A DNA stretch of 64,000 bases from Schlegelella_A sp038231215 (GCA_038231215.1 JBBRLS010000020.1:10667-74666); one strand, 5' to 3'; shown: positions 49,956-59,753, numbered from the stretch's first letter. Translations and numbers: made by a program. Notes: generated from the sequence alone by a model not told the origin.

Positions 49956-50981
49956 TCATGCGACGGCGGCCGTCGCGGCTTGGTATTCGCCGCGCCGCGC
50001 CGCTTGGTTCGCGCAGGCTCGCGCAAGGAGGGCCCGCTGCGCAGCCGGCACGTTCGCCGCGTCGCCCCGCCAGATCTCGAGCGCCGGCTGCTGGATGGCG
50101 CGGGCGAACGAGAACGTCAACGCCCACGGCCGGCGCGACCTGAACCGGAGGTTCATCGCGTTCAAGCGCGCCGAAGCCAGTTGGGCCGATTGCCCGCCCG
50201 ACAGGAACGCGATGCCCGGCACAGCCGCCGGGACGGCGCGCAGGAGACACATCACCGTCGCGTCAGCCACCTCGTCGACCGACTCCTGCACCGGGCAGGC
50301 CAGGCCCGGCAGCACCATGTTCGGCTTGAGCAGGATGCCCTCGAGCATGACGCGCTGGCTGTTCAACTCGTCGAAGACCGCGTGCAGGACTTGCTCCGTC
50401 ACGGCGCCGGATCGCGACAGGGTGTGGTCGCCGTCCATCAGCACTTCGGGCTCGACGATGGGAACCAGCCCGGCCTCCTGACACAGCGCGGCATAGCGGG
50501 CCAGCGCATGCGCGTTGGCCAGGATGCCACTGCGGCTGGGAAGGATGTCGTCGATGACGATGACGGCGCGCCACTTGGCGAAGCGCGCTCCCCGCTGCGC
50601 GTAGTCGGCGAGTCGCTCGCGCAGCCCGTCGAGGCCTTCGGTGACCTGCTCGCCGGGATGGGCCGCCATCGCCTTGGCGCCGGTGTCGACCTTGATGCCG
50701 GGGATGATGCCGGCCGCCGTCACCGCCTCGACGAACGGCGTGCCGTCCGATGTCTTCTGGCGAAGGGTCTCGTCGAAGAGGATCGCGCCGTTGATGCTCT
50801 CGCCGAGCCCCGGCGTCCTGACGATCCACTCGCGGTAGTCGCGCCGCGCTTCGACCGTCTGCGCGATTCCGAGCGCGGCGAATCGCCTGTTGCAGGTCGG
50901 GTTGCTCTCATCCATCGCCAGCAGGCCCTTGTCGCCGGCGACGAGCGCCTGCGCGGTGTCGACGAGCGCTTGCGTGTTCAT
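49956..50981 (-). CDS. fba: Class I fructose-bisphosphate aldolase
   Basis: The product has 341 residues, the Schiff-base (metal-free) type like the eukaryotic enzyme. Motifs seen are GKGLLAMDESNPTCNRRF at the N-terminus, the Schiff-base lysine in LEGILLKPNMVLPG, and FLSGGQS near residue 265. It splits fructose 1,6-bisphosphate, and may also act on sedoheptulose bisphosphate. It overlaps phosphoketolase by four bases. Class I in a bacterium is less common than class II and marks this cluster as a dedicated module rather than the housekeeping copy. Confidence 0.94.
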   Translation of the reverse strand: MNTQALVDTAQALVAGDKGLLAMDESNPTCNRRFAALGIAQTVEARRDYREWIVRTPGLGESINGAILFDETLRQKTSDGTPFVEAVTAAGIIPGIKVDTGAKAMAAHPGEQVTEGLDGLRERLADYAQRGARFAKWRAVIVIDDILPSRSGILANAHALARYAALCQEAGLVPIVEPEVLMDGDHTLSRSGAVTEQVLHAVFDELNSQRVMLEGILLKPNMVLPGLACPVQESVDEVADATVMCLLRAVPAAVPGIAFLSGGQSAQLASARLNAMNLRFRSRRPWALTFSFARAIQQPALEIWRGDAANVPAAQRALLARACANQAARRGEYQAATAAVA

Positions 50982-53353
50982 GACGATTCACCCCAGGTCC
51001 AGTTGCGGATCTCCGGCATGTCCTGGCCGTTCGCGTCGATGTAGAGCTTGTGCTCGACCAGCTTCTCGGCGAGGCGACGCTTCAGGGCGAGTCCCTTGTC
51101 GCCGGTTTGCGGCAGACGGTCGATGCTGTCCATCACGAGGTGAAAGCGATCGAGATCGTTCAGCACGGTCATGTCGAACGGGGTCGTGATCGTGCCCTCT
51201 TCCTTGTAGCCTCGAACGTGAATGTTGTCGTGGTTGGCGCGGCGATAGGTCAGCTTGTGGATCAGCGACGGGTAGCCGTGGAAGGCGAAGATGACTGGCT
51301 TGTCCTTGGTGAACAGCTCGTCGAAAGCCATATCGGCGAGGCCGTGCGGATGCTCGCTGTGCGGCTGCAGCTTCATCAGGTCGACGACGTTGACGACGCG
51401 CACCTTCAGCTCCGGCAGATGCGCCCGCAGGATCGACACCGCAGCAAGCGTCTCGAGCGTGGGCACGTCGCCGCAGCAGGCGATGACCACATCGGGAGTC
51501 AGGCCGCCGTCGTTGCTCGCCCAGTCCCAGATGCCGATTCCTGCGGCGCAGTGCTTCGCCGCGGCATCCATCGTCAGCCACTGCAGGGCAGGGTGCTTTC
51601 CCGCGACGACGACGTTGACGTAGTGGCGGCTCCTCAGGCAATGGTCCATCACCGAGAGCAGGCAGTTCGCGTCTGGCGGCAGGTAGACGCGAACGATCTC
51701 GGCTTTCTTGTTGACGACGTGGTCGATGAAGCCCGGATCCTGGTGCGTGAAGCCGTTGTGGTCCTGACGCCAGACGTGCGAAGCGAGCAGGTAGTTGAGC
51801 GAAGCGATCTTGCGCCGCCACGGAATCTGCGAGGTGACCTTGAGCCACTTCGCATGCTGGTTGAACATCGAGTCGACGATGTGGATGAAGGCCTCGTAGC
51901 AGTTGAAGAGGCCGTGCCGCCCGGTCAGCAGGTAGCCTTCGAGCCAGCCTTCGCACTGGTGCTCGCTGAGCATCTCCATGACGCGCCCGGTCGGCGCGAG
52001 GAACTCGTCGTTCGGCTCAGTCGTCGCGTCCCATTGGCGCGCGGTCGTCTCGAACAGGGCTTCGAGCCCGTTGGAAAGCGTCTCGTCGGGGCCGAAGACG
52101 CGGAAGTTGCGCTGCTCGTCGTTGAGCTTCGTGACATCGCGGAGGAATCGCCCGAGCACGTGCGTGTCGCCGATGCCCGGCGTACCGGGCGCGGGGACGT
52201 CGCAGCCGTAGTCACGGAAGTCCGGCATGCGCAGGTCGCGCAGCAGCATGCCGCCGTTGGCGTGCGGGTTGGCGCCCATGCGCCGCTCGCCTTGGGGCGC
52301 GAGTTCGGCCAGTTCCGGCATCAGCCGCCCCCGGGCGTCGAAGAGCTCCTCCGGCCGATAGCTCCGGAGCCAGGACTCCAGCAATTCGAGATGCCCCGGA
52401 TGGCTCGCGGGGTCGCTGATCGGCACTTGGTGCGCGCGAAACGTGCCTTCGATCTGCCGGCCGTCGACGACCTTCGGGCCGGTCCAGCCCTTGGGCGAGG
52501 CGAGAACGATCATCGGCCAGCGCGGCCGCGTCCGCTGGCCCCCGGCAAGCGACTCGTGCCGGATCTGCTGGATCTGTTCCACCGCCGCATCGAGCGCTGC
52601 GGCCATCGCCTCGTGCATCAGCGCTGGCTCGCAGCCTTCAACGAAGCAGGGCGTCCAGCCGTAGCCGCGCAGCAGTTGCTCGAGCTCCTCGCGGCCGATG
52701 CGGGCCAGGACGGTCGGATTCGCGATCTTGTAGCCGTTGAGGTGCAGGATCGGCAGTACCGCGCCGTCGCTCACCGGATCGAGGAACTTGTTCGAATGCC
52801 ACGCGGTGGCGAGAGGACCAGTCTCGGCCTCGCCGTCGCCGACGACGCAGGCGACGATGAGATCGGGGTTGTCGAACACCGCGCCGAACGAATGGCTGAG
52901 CGAATAGCCGAGCTCGCCGCCCTCGTGGATCGAGCCGGGGCACTCCGGCGAGGCGTGGCTCGGGATGCCGCCCGGAAACGAGAACTGCTTGAAGAGCCTT
53001 TGCAGTCCGCGCACGTCCTGGCCGATGTCGGGATAGACCTCGCTGTAAGTGCCTTCGAGATAGGTGTTGGCCACCACCGCAGGCCCGCCGTGGCCGGGTC
53101 CGGAGACGTAGATCATGTCGAGGTCGTATTTGCGGATGACCCGGTTCAGATGCACGTAGATGAAGTTCTGGCCCGGCGTCGTGCCCCAGTGCCCGAGCAG
53201 CATGTGCTTGATGTCGGCGAGGGCGAGCGGGCGCTCCAGAAGCGGGTTGTCGCAGAGATAGATCTGCCCGACCGAAAGGTAGTTCGCGGCGCGCCAATAG
53301 GCGTCCATGCGCCTCAGCAGGTCGGCAGTCAGCGTGATCGTGTCGTGTGTCAT
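50978..53353 (-). CDS. xfp: Xylulose-5-phosphate/fructose-6-phosphate phosphoketolase
   Basis: The product has 791 residues, the full family length. This TPP enzyme splits xylulose 5-phosphate (or fructose 6-phosphate) with phosphate to acetyl phosphate plus a triose or tetrose phosphate. Diagnostic are GHWGTTPGQNFIYVHLNR, GPGHGGPAVVANTYLEGTY, EGGELGYSLSHSFGAVFDNP, and GDGEAETGPLATAWHSNKF for TPP binding. The ATG at 53353 is the conserved start. It sits between the flavoprotein and aldolase genes. It is the key enzyme of the cluster; acetate kinase at the other end of the locus would turn its product into ATP. Confidence 0.97.
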   Translation of the reverse strand: MTHDTITLTADLLRRMDAYWRAANYLSVGQIYLCDNPLLERPLALADIKHMLLGHWGTTPGQNFIYVHLNRVIRKYDLDMIYVSGPGHGGPAVVANTYLEGTYSEVYPDIGQDVRGLQRLFKQFSFPGGIPSHASPECPGSIHEGGELGYSLSHSFGAVFDNPDLIVACVVGDGEAETGPLATAWHSNKFLDPVSDGAVLPILHLNGYKIANPTVLARIGREELEQLLRGYGWTPCFVEGCEPALMHEAMAAALDAAVEQIQQIRHESLAGGQRTRPRWPMIVLASPKGWTGPKVVDGRQIEGTFRAHQVPISDPASHPGHLELLESWLRSYRPEELFDARGRLMPELAELAPQGERRMGANPHANGGMLLRDLRMPDFRDYGCDVPAPGTPGIGDTHVLGRFLRDVTKLNDEQRNFRVFGPDETLSNGLEALFETTARQWDATTEPNDEFLAPTGRVMEMLSEHQCEGWLEGYLLTGRHGLFNCYEAFIHIVDSMFNQHAKWLKVTSQIPWRRKIASLNYLLASHVWRQDHNGFTHQDPGFIDHVVNKKAEIVRVYLPPDANCLLSVMDHCLRSRHYVNVVVAGKHPALQWLTMDAAAKHCAAGIGIWDWASNDGGLTPDVVIACCGDVPTLETLAAVSILRAHLPELKVRVVNVVDLMKLQPHSEHPHGLADMAFDELFTKDKPVIFAFHGYPSLIHKLTYRRANHDNIHVRGYKEEGTITTPFDMTVLNDLDRFHLVMDSIDRLPQTGDKGLALKRRLAEKLVEHKLYIDANGQDMPEIRNWTWGESS

Positions 53354-53417
53354 ACGGTCTCGTTTGCAAGTGATTGGAATCCGGGCCCGAGGTCGATGAG
53401 CGGCATCGCCGACGCCC

Positions 53418-54944
53418 TCATCGGCTGACCCACTTGCGCAGCAGCCAGCCAAGAAACGGCGACCGGCGCGATCGCACGCAAGCCTCCGCCGCCAGCCTGA
53501 TCGCCTCGGCCTGCGTCGGATAGGCGTGGATCACGCTGGCGACCGTGCCGAGGCCGATGCCGGCGACCATCGCCAGCGAGATGTCGTTGATCATCTCGCC
53601 GGCGTGCCGGGCGACCACGGTCGCGCCGAGAATCGTGTCGCTGCCTTCGCGCACATGGATCTTCACGAAGCCGTCTTCTTCGCCGTCGGCGATGGCGCGG
53701 TCGACGCTGTGCATCGGCACCGTGAAAGTCTTCACCGGTATGCCGCGCCGGCGCGCCTGCCTGACGTACATGCCGACGTGGGCGATTTCCGGGTCGGTGT
53801 AGGTGCACCAAGGAATCGTCAGGGCGCTGATTCGCTGGCGGCCGAAGGAGAGGGCGTTGCGCACGACGATGCGCGCCGTGGCATCGGCGGTGTCGGTGAA
53901 GCGGTGCTCGAGGCAGACGTCGCCCGCGGCATAGATGCGCGGGTTGGTCGTGCGCAGGAAGTCGTCGACGCGAATGCCGGTCTCGGCATCGAAGGCGACG
54001 CCGGCGGCATCGAGGCCCAGGCCCTCGACCGCGGGAACGCGGCCGATGCCCGTCAGGATCTGGTCGACCACGATCGTCGCGACATTGCCGGCGTTGATCG
54101 TCGTGATCCGTTTCTTGTCGCCTTCGACGCGGACCTCGACGGCCTCGGTGTTGAGGTGGATCTCGACGCCGTCGCACGCCATCGCTTCGGCGAGTATCTG
54201 TGCGGCGTCGCGCTCTTCCTTCGGCAGGAAGAGCGGCTCGTTGTGGGCGATCACGGTGCGCGCGCCGAAGCGAGCAAAGGCCTGCGCGAGCTCGCAGCCG
54301 AGCGGGCCGCCGCCGATGACGAGCAGGCTGGCCGGGAGCGAGGTGAGGTCGAAGACCGTCTCGTTGGTCAGGAAGCCGGCTTCGGCGAGGCCGGGGATCT
54401 GCGGCGCCATGGAACGCGACCCGGTCGCGATCATCGCCTTCCTGAAGCGCAATCGCGTGCCGTCGACATCGACGGCGTCGCTGCCGGTGAAGCGCGCTGT
54501 TCCAAAGAACACGTCGATGCCGGCGGCCGCCAGCCGCGCTGCCGAATCGACCCGGCCGAGCCGTGCGCGGATGCGCCGCACACGCTCCATCGCCATCGGG
54601 AAGTCGACCTGGATATCGTCTGGCGGGCGCGCCCCGAACCTGGCGGCGTTGCGCATGTCGGCGTACAGGCTGGCGCTGCGGATGAGGGTCTTCGACGGCA
54701 CGCAGCCGTAGTTCAGGCAGTCGCCGCCCAGCAGATGACGCTCGATCAGCGCGACCCGGGCGCCGAGCCCGGCCGCCTCGCGTGCCGCGACCAGGCCGGC
54801 CGGCCCGGCGCCGACGATCAGCAGGTGATAGGGATCCCGAGGCCGCGGGTTGCACCAGGCCGCAGGCCGCACGCTATCGCGAAGTGCCTGGTCGTGCGCA
54901 CCCTCGGAGCAGGACTCCTGGGCCGGTCGTTGATCACTCGACAT
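53418..54944 (-). CDS. MerA-like FAD/NAD(P) disulfide oxidoreductase
   Basis: The product has 508 residues. FAD site GAGPAGLVAAREAAGLGARV, redox pair GDCLNYGCVPSK, NAD(P) site VIGGGPLGCELAQAFARFG, and C-terminal catalytic histidine in IHAYPTQAEA. It lacks the N-terminal metal-binding domain and the C-terminal Cys-Cys of true mercuric reductase. No mer genes are near, so mercury reduction is unlikely. Its position inside a sugar-phosphate operon suggests redox balancing of the NADPH made by zwf/gnd. That role is inference. Confidence 0.87.
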   Translation of the reverse strand: MSSDQRPAQESCSEGAHDQALRDSVRPAAWCNPRPRDPYHLLIVGAGPAGLVAAREAAGLGARVALIERHLLGGDCLNYGCVPSKTLIRSASLYADMRNAARFGARPPDDIQVDFPMAMERVRRIRARLGRVDSAARLAAAGIDVFFGTARFTGSDAVDVDGTRLRFRKAMIATGSRSMAPQIPGLAEAGFLTNETVFDLTSLPASLLVIGGGPLGCELAQAFARFGARTVIAHNEPLFLPKEERDAAQILAEAMACDGVEIHLNTEAVEVRVEGDKKRITTINAGNVATIVVDQILTGIGRVPAVEGLGLDAAGVAFDAETGIRVDDFLRTTNPRIYAAGDVCLEHRFTDTADATARIVVRNALSFGRQRISALTIPWCTYTDPEIAHVGMYVRQARRRGIPVKTFTVPMHSVDRAIADGEEDGFVKIHVREGSDTILGATVVARHAGEMINDISLAMVAGIGLGTVASVIHAYPTQAEAIRLAAEACVRSRRSPFLGWLLRKWVSR

Positions 54945-54960
54945 CGGTGCGCGACGGGCT

Positions 54961-56247
54961 CTACAGCCAGCCGCCTCTGAATCCGGCGCGGCGCAACCCG
55001 GTGCGCAGATGCGGGTTGCCGCGGCCCAGCCGCCACGGCAGACCGCTGCGGTAGTTCTCGACCATGAGCACGATCATTCCCTGGTCGAGACCGAAGAGGC
55101 CCTCCGATATCCAGCCGTCCGGTCCCGCTTCGGACACCGTCCGGTCGAAGCCGCTGGCGCGGACGACTTCGCCTTCTTCATCGGGTCCACGCGCCGTCAT
55201 GCTGCGCACCGCCGACAGGGCGATCTCCGGTGCGAAGACCAGCGACGAGAGCGTCGACGAGCCGGCGATCGTGCCGTCGTCGGGCCCATAGGGAACGCCG
55301 CGCGCGGCATAACCGTAGAACGCCTGGTGCCGGCCGGCGACAAGGCGCGGCTCTGCGCTCGGGCCGTCGCCCGCGGACAGGCCCCAGCAGTCGGCGTCAT
55401 AGCCGGTAAAGCCGCGGGGATTGCGTATCGCGTACTCGCGCTGCACGCAGACGGCGCGGCGGCTGTTCTCGAAGTAGTCGCAGTGCTTCTCGCGCATGAA
55501 GCTGTCGCGGATGCCGCGAAAGTCGATCCATGCATGCGAGTACTGGTGGATGAAGAGCGGGCCGGCATAGAGAAAGTCGATGCCGTATAGGTTCTCCCAC
55601 TGGTAGGTCTCGGTCCAGGCCGGGAAGCTCGCGTCGGTGAGCGGGTGCCTCGGCGCGCCGAGGCCCAGAACGTAGAGCAGGATCGCCTCGCTGTAGCCTT
55701 CCCAGCCGTAGTGGAGAAAGCCGCACTCGGGCTTCCAGCCGTGCATCAGCGCCGCGCCCTCGCGCTGCGCCCAGCGCCAGTCGACGCGGGCATAGAGCGC
55801 CTCGGCGAGGCGGCGCAGCTCGGTCTCGTCCTTGGTCCCGGCGTCGAAGTACGCCGCCGCAGTGAGAACCCCGGCCATCAGGAAGGCGGTGTCGATGAGC
55901 GACAGCTCGGAGAGCCAGACGCGCCGGCCGCTGGCCATGTCGAGGAAGTGGAAGTAGTAGCCGCGATGGCCGGTCGCCTCGGCGCTGCCCGACTGGTCGC
56001 TGGCCATGAAGAATCGCAGCGCCAGAAGCGTGCGCTCGACCGCGTCGGCACGCGCCAGCCAACCGCGCTCGACGCCGACCGGATACGCCGAAAGCGCGAA
56101 GCCGACGACGGCGATGCTCGATGGCGAGCCGGCCCGCGTCGTATCGGCGACCAGGCCGTTCTGCGGATTCATGGCGTGCAGGAAGTAGCCGAAGGCGGCC
56201 CGCTGCAGGCGATCGAGCAGGGCGTCGTCGGACAGTGCCTGCGTCAT
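54961..56247 (-). CDS. Glucoamylase-like (GH144-type) protein
   Basis: The product has 428 residues of the PF10091/glycoamylase kind, an (alpha/alpha)6 fold. Conserved parts are the N-terminal QRAAFGYFLHAMNPQNGLVAD, FYFHFLDMASGRR-type motif (here YYFHFLDMASG), ELSLIDTAFLMAG, GLSAGDGPS, and the final GPDGWISEGLFGLDQGMIVLM. Relatives are soluble beta-1,2-glucan-degrading enzymes or the end domain of cyclic glucan synthase. There is no signal peptide, so a cytoplasmic or unusual location is likely. It overlaps pgm by four bases, which suggests that glucose released from a glucan feeds this pathway. Confidence 0.87.
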   Translation of the reverse strand: MTQALSDDALLDRLQRAAFGYFLHAMNPQNGLVADTTRAGSPSSIAVVGFALSAYPVGVERGWLARADAVERTLLALRFFMASDQSGSAEATGHRGYYFHFLDMASGRRVWLSELSLIDTAFLMAGVLTAAAYFDAGTKDETELRRLAEALYARVDWRWAQREGAALMHGWKPECGFLHYGWEGYSEAILLYVLGLGAPRHPLTDASFPAWTETYQWENLYGIDFLYAGPLFIHQYSHAWIDFRGIRDSFMREKHCDYFENSRRAVCVQREYAIRNPRGFTGYDADCWGLSAGDGPSAEPRLVAGRHQAFYGYAARGVPYGPDDGTIAGSSTLSSLVFAPEIALSAVRSMTARGPDEEGEVVRASGFDRTVSEAGPDGWISEGLFGLDQGMIVLMVENYRSGLPWRLGRGNPHLRTGLRRAGFRGGWL

Positions 56248-57896
56248 GGCGGCGCGGCGATCGCCTTGTCGACGATCGCCTGCGCCTCCTTCAGGATGCG
56301 CTGCAGATGGTCGGCGCCGCTGAAGCTCTCGGCGTAGATCTTGTAGATGTCTTCTGTGCCCGACGGCCGCGCCGCGAACCAGCCGCTGGCCGAGCTCACC
56401 TTGACGCCGCCGATCGATGCGCCGTTGCCCCGCGCCTTGCCGATCACGCTGGTGATCTTCTCGCCGGCAAGCTCACCGGCCACTATGCGTTCGGGCGCCA
56501 GTGCGCCGAGCCGCTTCTTCTGCGCGGGCGTGGCCGGCGCCTCGAGCCGGTCGGCCATCGGGTTGCCGAACTCCTGCGCGAGCTCCCTGTAGAGCGTGCC
56601 CGGATCGCGCGCACAACGTGCGCCCATCTCGGCGGCGAGCAGGGCGGGGACGATGCCGTCCTTGTCGGTCGTCCACACCGATCCATCGTGGCGCAGGAAG
56701 GTCGCGCCGGCGCTTTCTTCGCCACCGAACGCCAGCGAGCCGTCGAGCAGGCCGGCCGAGAACCACTTGAAGCCGACCGGCACTTCGTAGAGCGTGCGCC
56801 CGAGCCGTGCCGTGACGAGATCGATGAGGCTTGTGCTGACCACCGTCTTGCCCACGGCCGCTTCGACGCCCCAGTGCGGGCGGTGCCGGATCAGATAGTC
56901 GATTGCCACGGAGAGGTAGTGGTTCGGCGGCAGCAGGCCTTGCGACGTGACGATGCCATGGCGGTCGTGGTCGGTGTCGCAGGCAAAGGCGATGTCGAAG
57001 CGGTCCTTGACGTCGAGCAATCGCTGCATCGCGTAGGGCGACGAGGGATCCATGCGGATCTTGCCGTCCCAGTCGACCGTCATGAAGCGGAAGGTCGGGT
57101 CGACCTCGCTGTTCACCACCGTGAGGTCGACCCGGTAGTGCTCCGCGATACGCGCCCAGTAGTGCACGCCCGCGCCGCCGAGCGGGTCGACGCCCATGCG
57201 CACGCCGCCAGCCCGAATGGCCTCCATGTCGATCACGTTGCCGAGGTCGGCGACGTAGGTGCCGAGATAGTCGTGCCGGTGTGTCGTCGCCGCCTGCAGC
57301 GCCCGCTCGTGCGAGATGCGCTTCACGCCCTCGAGGGCATGTTCGAGGAACCCGTTGGCCGTGGCCTCGATCCAGCCGGTGATGTCCTCGCCGGCCGGGC
57401 CGCCGTTGGGCGGGTTGTACTTGAAGCCACCGGCGTCGGGCGGGTTGTGCGAAGGCGTGACGACGATGCCGTCGGCCAGGCCCGAGCTGCGGCCGCGGTT
57501 GTAGCCGAGGATCGCGTGCGAGATCGCCGGCGTCGGTGTGTATTCGTCGTTCGTCGCCAGCATCACCTCGACGCCGTTGGCCGCCAGCACTTCGAGTGAG
57601 GTGGCGCACGCCGGCTGCGAGAGCGCATGCGTATCGATGCCGAGGAAGAGCGGCCCGTCGATGCCCTGCCAGCGGCGGTACTGACAGATCGCCTGCGTGA
57701 TCGCGAGCACGTGCCACTCGTTGAACGAGACGTCGAGCGAGGAACCACGGTGCCCCGAGGTTCCGAAGGCGACGCGCTGCGCCGCCACCGTCGGGTCGGG
57801 AACGTCCGCGTAGTACGCCGTGACGAGCCGGGCCACGTCGACGAGCAGCGAAGGAGGCGCCGGCTTGCCGGCGAGGGGGCTGATGTGCGTGGCCAT
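56244..57896 (-). CDS. pgm: Phosphoglucomutase (alpha-D-glucose phosphate-specific)
   Basis: The product has 550 residues. It interconverts glucose 1- and 6-phosphate. Catalytic serine in FGTSGHRGSSL, metal loop CDTDHDRHGIV, sugar-binding FGGEESAGATF and C-terminal RPSGTEDIYKIYAESF phosphate loop. The last matches Pgm rather than phosphomannomutase. It follows tal by 46 bases and overlaps the glucoamylase-like gene. It links glycogen or glucan breakdown to glucose-6-phosphate dehydrogenase. Confidence 0.95.
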   Translation of the reverse strand: MATHISPLAGKPAPPSLLVDVARLVTAYYADVPDPTVAAQRVAFGTSGHRGSSLDVSFNEWHVLAITQAICQYRRWQGIDGPLFLGIDTHALSQPACATSLEVLAANGVEVMLATNDEYTPTPAISHAILGYNRGRSSGLADGIVVTPSHNPPDAGGFKYNPPNGGPAGEDITGWIEATANGFLEHALEGVKRISHERALQAATTHRHDYLGTYVADLGNVIDMEAIRAGGVRMGVDPLGGAGVHYWARIAEHYRVDLTVVNSEVDPTFRFMTVDWDGKIRMDPSSPYAMQRLLDVKDRFDIAFACDTDHDRHGIVTSQGLLPPNHYLSVAIDYLIRHRPHWGVEAAVGKTVVSTSLIDLVTARLGRTLYEVPVGFKWFSAGLLDGSLAFGGEESAGATFLRHDGSVWTTDKDGIVPALLAAEMGARCARDPGTLYRELAQEFGNPMADRLEAPATPAQKKRLGALAPERIVAGELAGEKITSVIGKARGNGASIGGVKVSSASGWFAARPSGTEDIYKIYAESFSGADHLQRILKEAQAIVDKAIAAPP

Positions 57897-57942
57897 GGGC
57901 GCTGCGGCTACGCGGCCGACGGATCGTCGCGCAGGTGGCGCT

Positions 57943-59040
57943 TCACCTGGAACCTACTCCGCCAAGCTGCGCACTCTTCTCGCCGATGCGGGCGAGCAGG
58001 GCATGCCAGGAGGTCGAGAATGCCGCCGCGCCTTCGCGTTGCAACTGCGCGGCCAGCGCCTCGTCGTCGACGCCTTCGCGCCTGAACTCCTCGAGTACCG
58101 CTTCGGCATAGCCGCCGTCTGTGGGCATCGCCGCGCCGACCTTGCCGTGGTCGGCGAACGCGTGCAGCGTCTTTTCCGGAATCGTGTCGATCGTGTCGGG
58201 CGCGGCGAGCGCCTCGACGTACAGCGTGTCGGACGCCGCCGGGTCCTTGGTGCCGGTGCTGGCCCAGAGCAGCCGCTGCGGGTGGGCGCCGGCCGCGGCG
58301 AGCTTTTGCCAGCGCGGCGAGGCGAGCAGGTCGCGGTAGGCCTTGTAGGTGCGCATGGCGATGGCGATGCCGAGCCGGTTGCGGTACTCGGGCGAGATCT
58401 CTTCCTTCACGCCCACGTCCCAGCGGCTGATGAAAAGCGAGGCGACCGATTCGACCTTCGGGTCGAGGCCGGCGGCGATGCGACGCTCGATGCCGCGCAG
58501 ATACGCCTCGGCGGCGGCCAGGTAGTGCTCGCGCGAGAAGAGCAGCGTCACGTTGATCGGAACGCCGGCGAAGATCGACGCCTCGATCGCCGGGATGCCG
58601 GCAGCGGTGCCGGGAATCTTGATGAACAGGTTCGGCCGTGCCGCAGTCGCGTGCAGCCGGGCCGCCGCCTGGATGGTTCGCCGCGTGTCGTCGGCGAGCA
58701 GCGGCGAGACCTCGAGCGAAACCCAGCCGTCGACGCCGCCGGTCGCGTCGTGGATCGGGCGAAACAGGTCGGCGGCCCGGGTCAGGTCCTGCAGCGCGAG
58801 CGCGAAGAACTTGTCCTCTCCCGACTCTCCTTTGCGTGCAAGCTCGACGATGGCCGCGTCGTAAGAGTTGCCGCTGCCGATCGCGTGCTCGAAGATCGTC
58901 GGGTTCGAGGTCAGCCCGGTCACCGACATCTCGGCGATGTAGCGCGCCAGCGTGCCGTTGCCCAGAATATCGCGGGTGATGTTGTCGAGCCAGAGACTCT
59001 GGCCGAGTTCGTGAAGCTGTCGGGTGTTGGGGTTCATCAT
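57943..59040 (-). CDS. tal: Transaldolase
   Basis: The product has 365 residues. Signatures are SVTGLTSNPTIFE, the Schiff-base lysine in NLFIKIPGTAAG, VPINVTLLFSREHY, and LLWASTGTKDP. It belongs to the longer single-function Tal class (about 360-375). AGGAG precedes the ATG at 59040, which overlaps the HAD gene stop as ATGA; a second ATG at 59037 is possible. With transketolase and aldolase it rearranges pentose phosphates for the phosphoketolase. Confidence 0.94.
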   Translation of the reverse strand: MMNPNTRQLHELGQSLWLDNITRDILGNGTLARYIAEMSVTGLTSNPTIFEHAIGSGNSYDAAIVELARKGESGEDKFFALALQDLTRAADLFRPIHDATGGVDGWVSLEVSPLLADDTRRTIQAAARLHATAARPNLFIKIPGTAAGIPAIEASIFAGVPINVTLLFSREHYLAAAEAYLRGIERRIAAGLDPKVESVASLFISRWDVGVKEEISPEYRNRLGIAIAMRTYKAYRDLLASPRWQKLAAAGAHPQRLLWASTGTKDPAASDTLYVEALAAPDTIDTIPEKTLHAFADHGKVGAAMPTDGGYAEAVLEEFRREGVDDEALAAQLQREGAAAFSTSWHALLARIGEKSAQLGGVGSR

Positions 59041-59753
59041 CTGCTCTCCTGATTTGCCTTCGCGTTGCCGGGCGCCGACTCGAGCAGCCTGGCCACGTCG
59101 GCATCGGCGAGATCGCCGATCCGCTCGACCGTGATGTCGGCCTTGGGGTAGGTGGCGAGATTGTTTGGATCCATGGCGTAGTGGCCCTGGCGCGGAAAGA
59201 CGGTCGTCAGACGATTGCCCAGGGCCGCTTTCATTGCCGCAAGAATGCGCAGCTTGTCGTCGACCATGACATAGCGGCGCGCCGGATGGAGGCGCTCTAC
59301 GGTTTCGAGCATCTGCTCCTTGTGGATGTAGATCAGGACGCGTCCGTGGACGGCGTCCCACAGGCCCGACCGTTGTATCTTGCGCGGCTGGAACACGACG
59401 TCGCCGTCCGACAGGATCACCGTCGGGCCGACGTGGCCGAGGTGGCGGATGGCGTCGAGCGCGCGCGGATAGAGCCGCTCGCGGAATGGATAGTCGACGA
59501 GGAAGCCCGAGATCTGCAGCAGCCTTTGACCGTCCGCGCCCTCGCGCTCCACATCGGCGCGGTAACGCTGCAAGGCGCCGAGGTAGTCGGCATAGCCGAG
59601 CTCGCTGCGCAGGGTTTCGAACGCCGTCCAGTAGCGCTCGGCGCTGGCACCGCCGAATTCGTGCTCGAGATGGAGCCGCAGATCGAGGATGATCCGGTCG
59701 TTGTCGAGCAAGGTGTTGTCGACGTCGAGCAGGAACACCACGTCGGCTGTCAT
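59037..59753 (-). CDS. HAD-family phosphatase-like protein
   Basis: The product has 238 residues. HAD motif I is LLDVDNTLLDND with the D-x-D nucleophile pair, motif II is VILSDGD, and a later YVMVDDKL holds the motif IV acids. It is enclosed by zwf and tal with four-base overlaps on both sides, so it is made in step with them. The substrate is unknown; a sugar phosphate or a damaged pathway intermediate is the natural guess. It takes the place where many operons have a phosphogluconolactonase, but it shows no similarity to one. Confidence 0.8.
   Translation of the reverse strand: MTADVVFLLDVDNTLLDNDRIILDLRLHLEHEFGGASAERYWTAFETLRSELGYADYLGALQRYRADVEREGADGQRLLQISGFLVDYPFRERLYPRALDAIRHLGHVGPTVILSDGDVVFQPRKIQRSGLWDAVHGRVLIYIHKEQMLETVERLHPARRYVMVDDKLRILAAMKAALGNRLTTVFPRQGHYAMDPNNLATYPKADITVERIGDLADADVARLLESAPGNAKANQESR

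Noticed and set aside
53418..54944. Mercury resistance gene merA
   Set aside because: It lacks the HMA domain and the C-terminal cysteine pair, and no mer genes are nearby.
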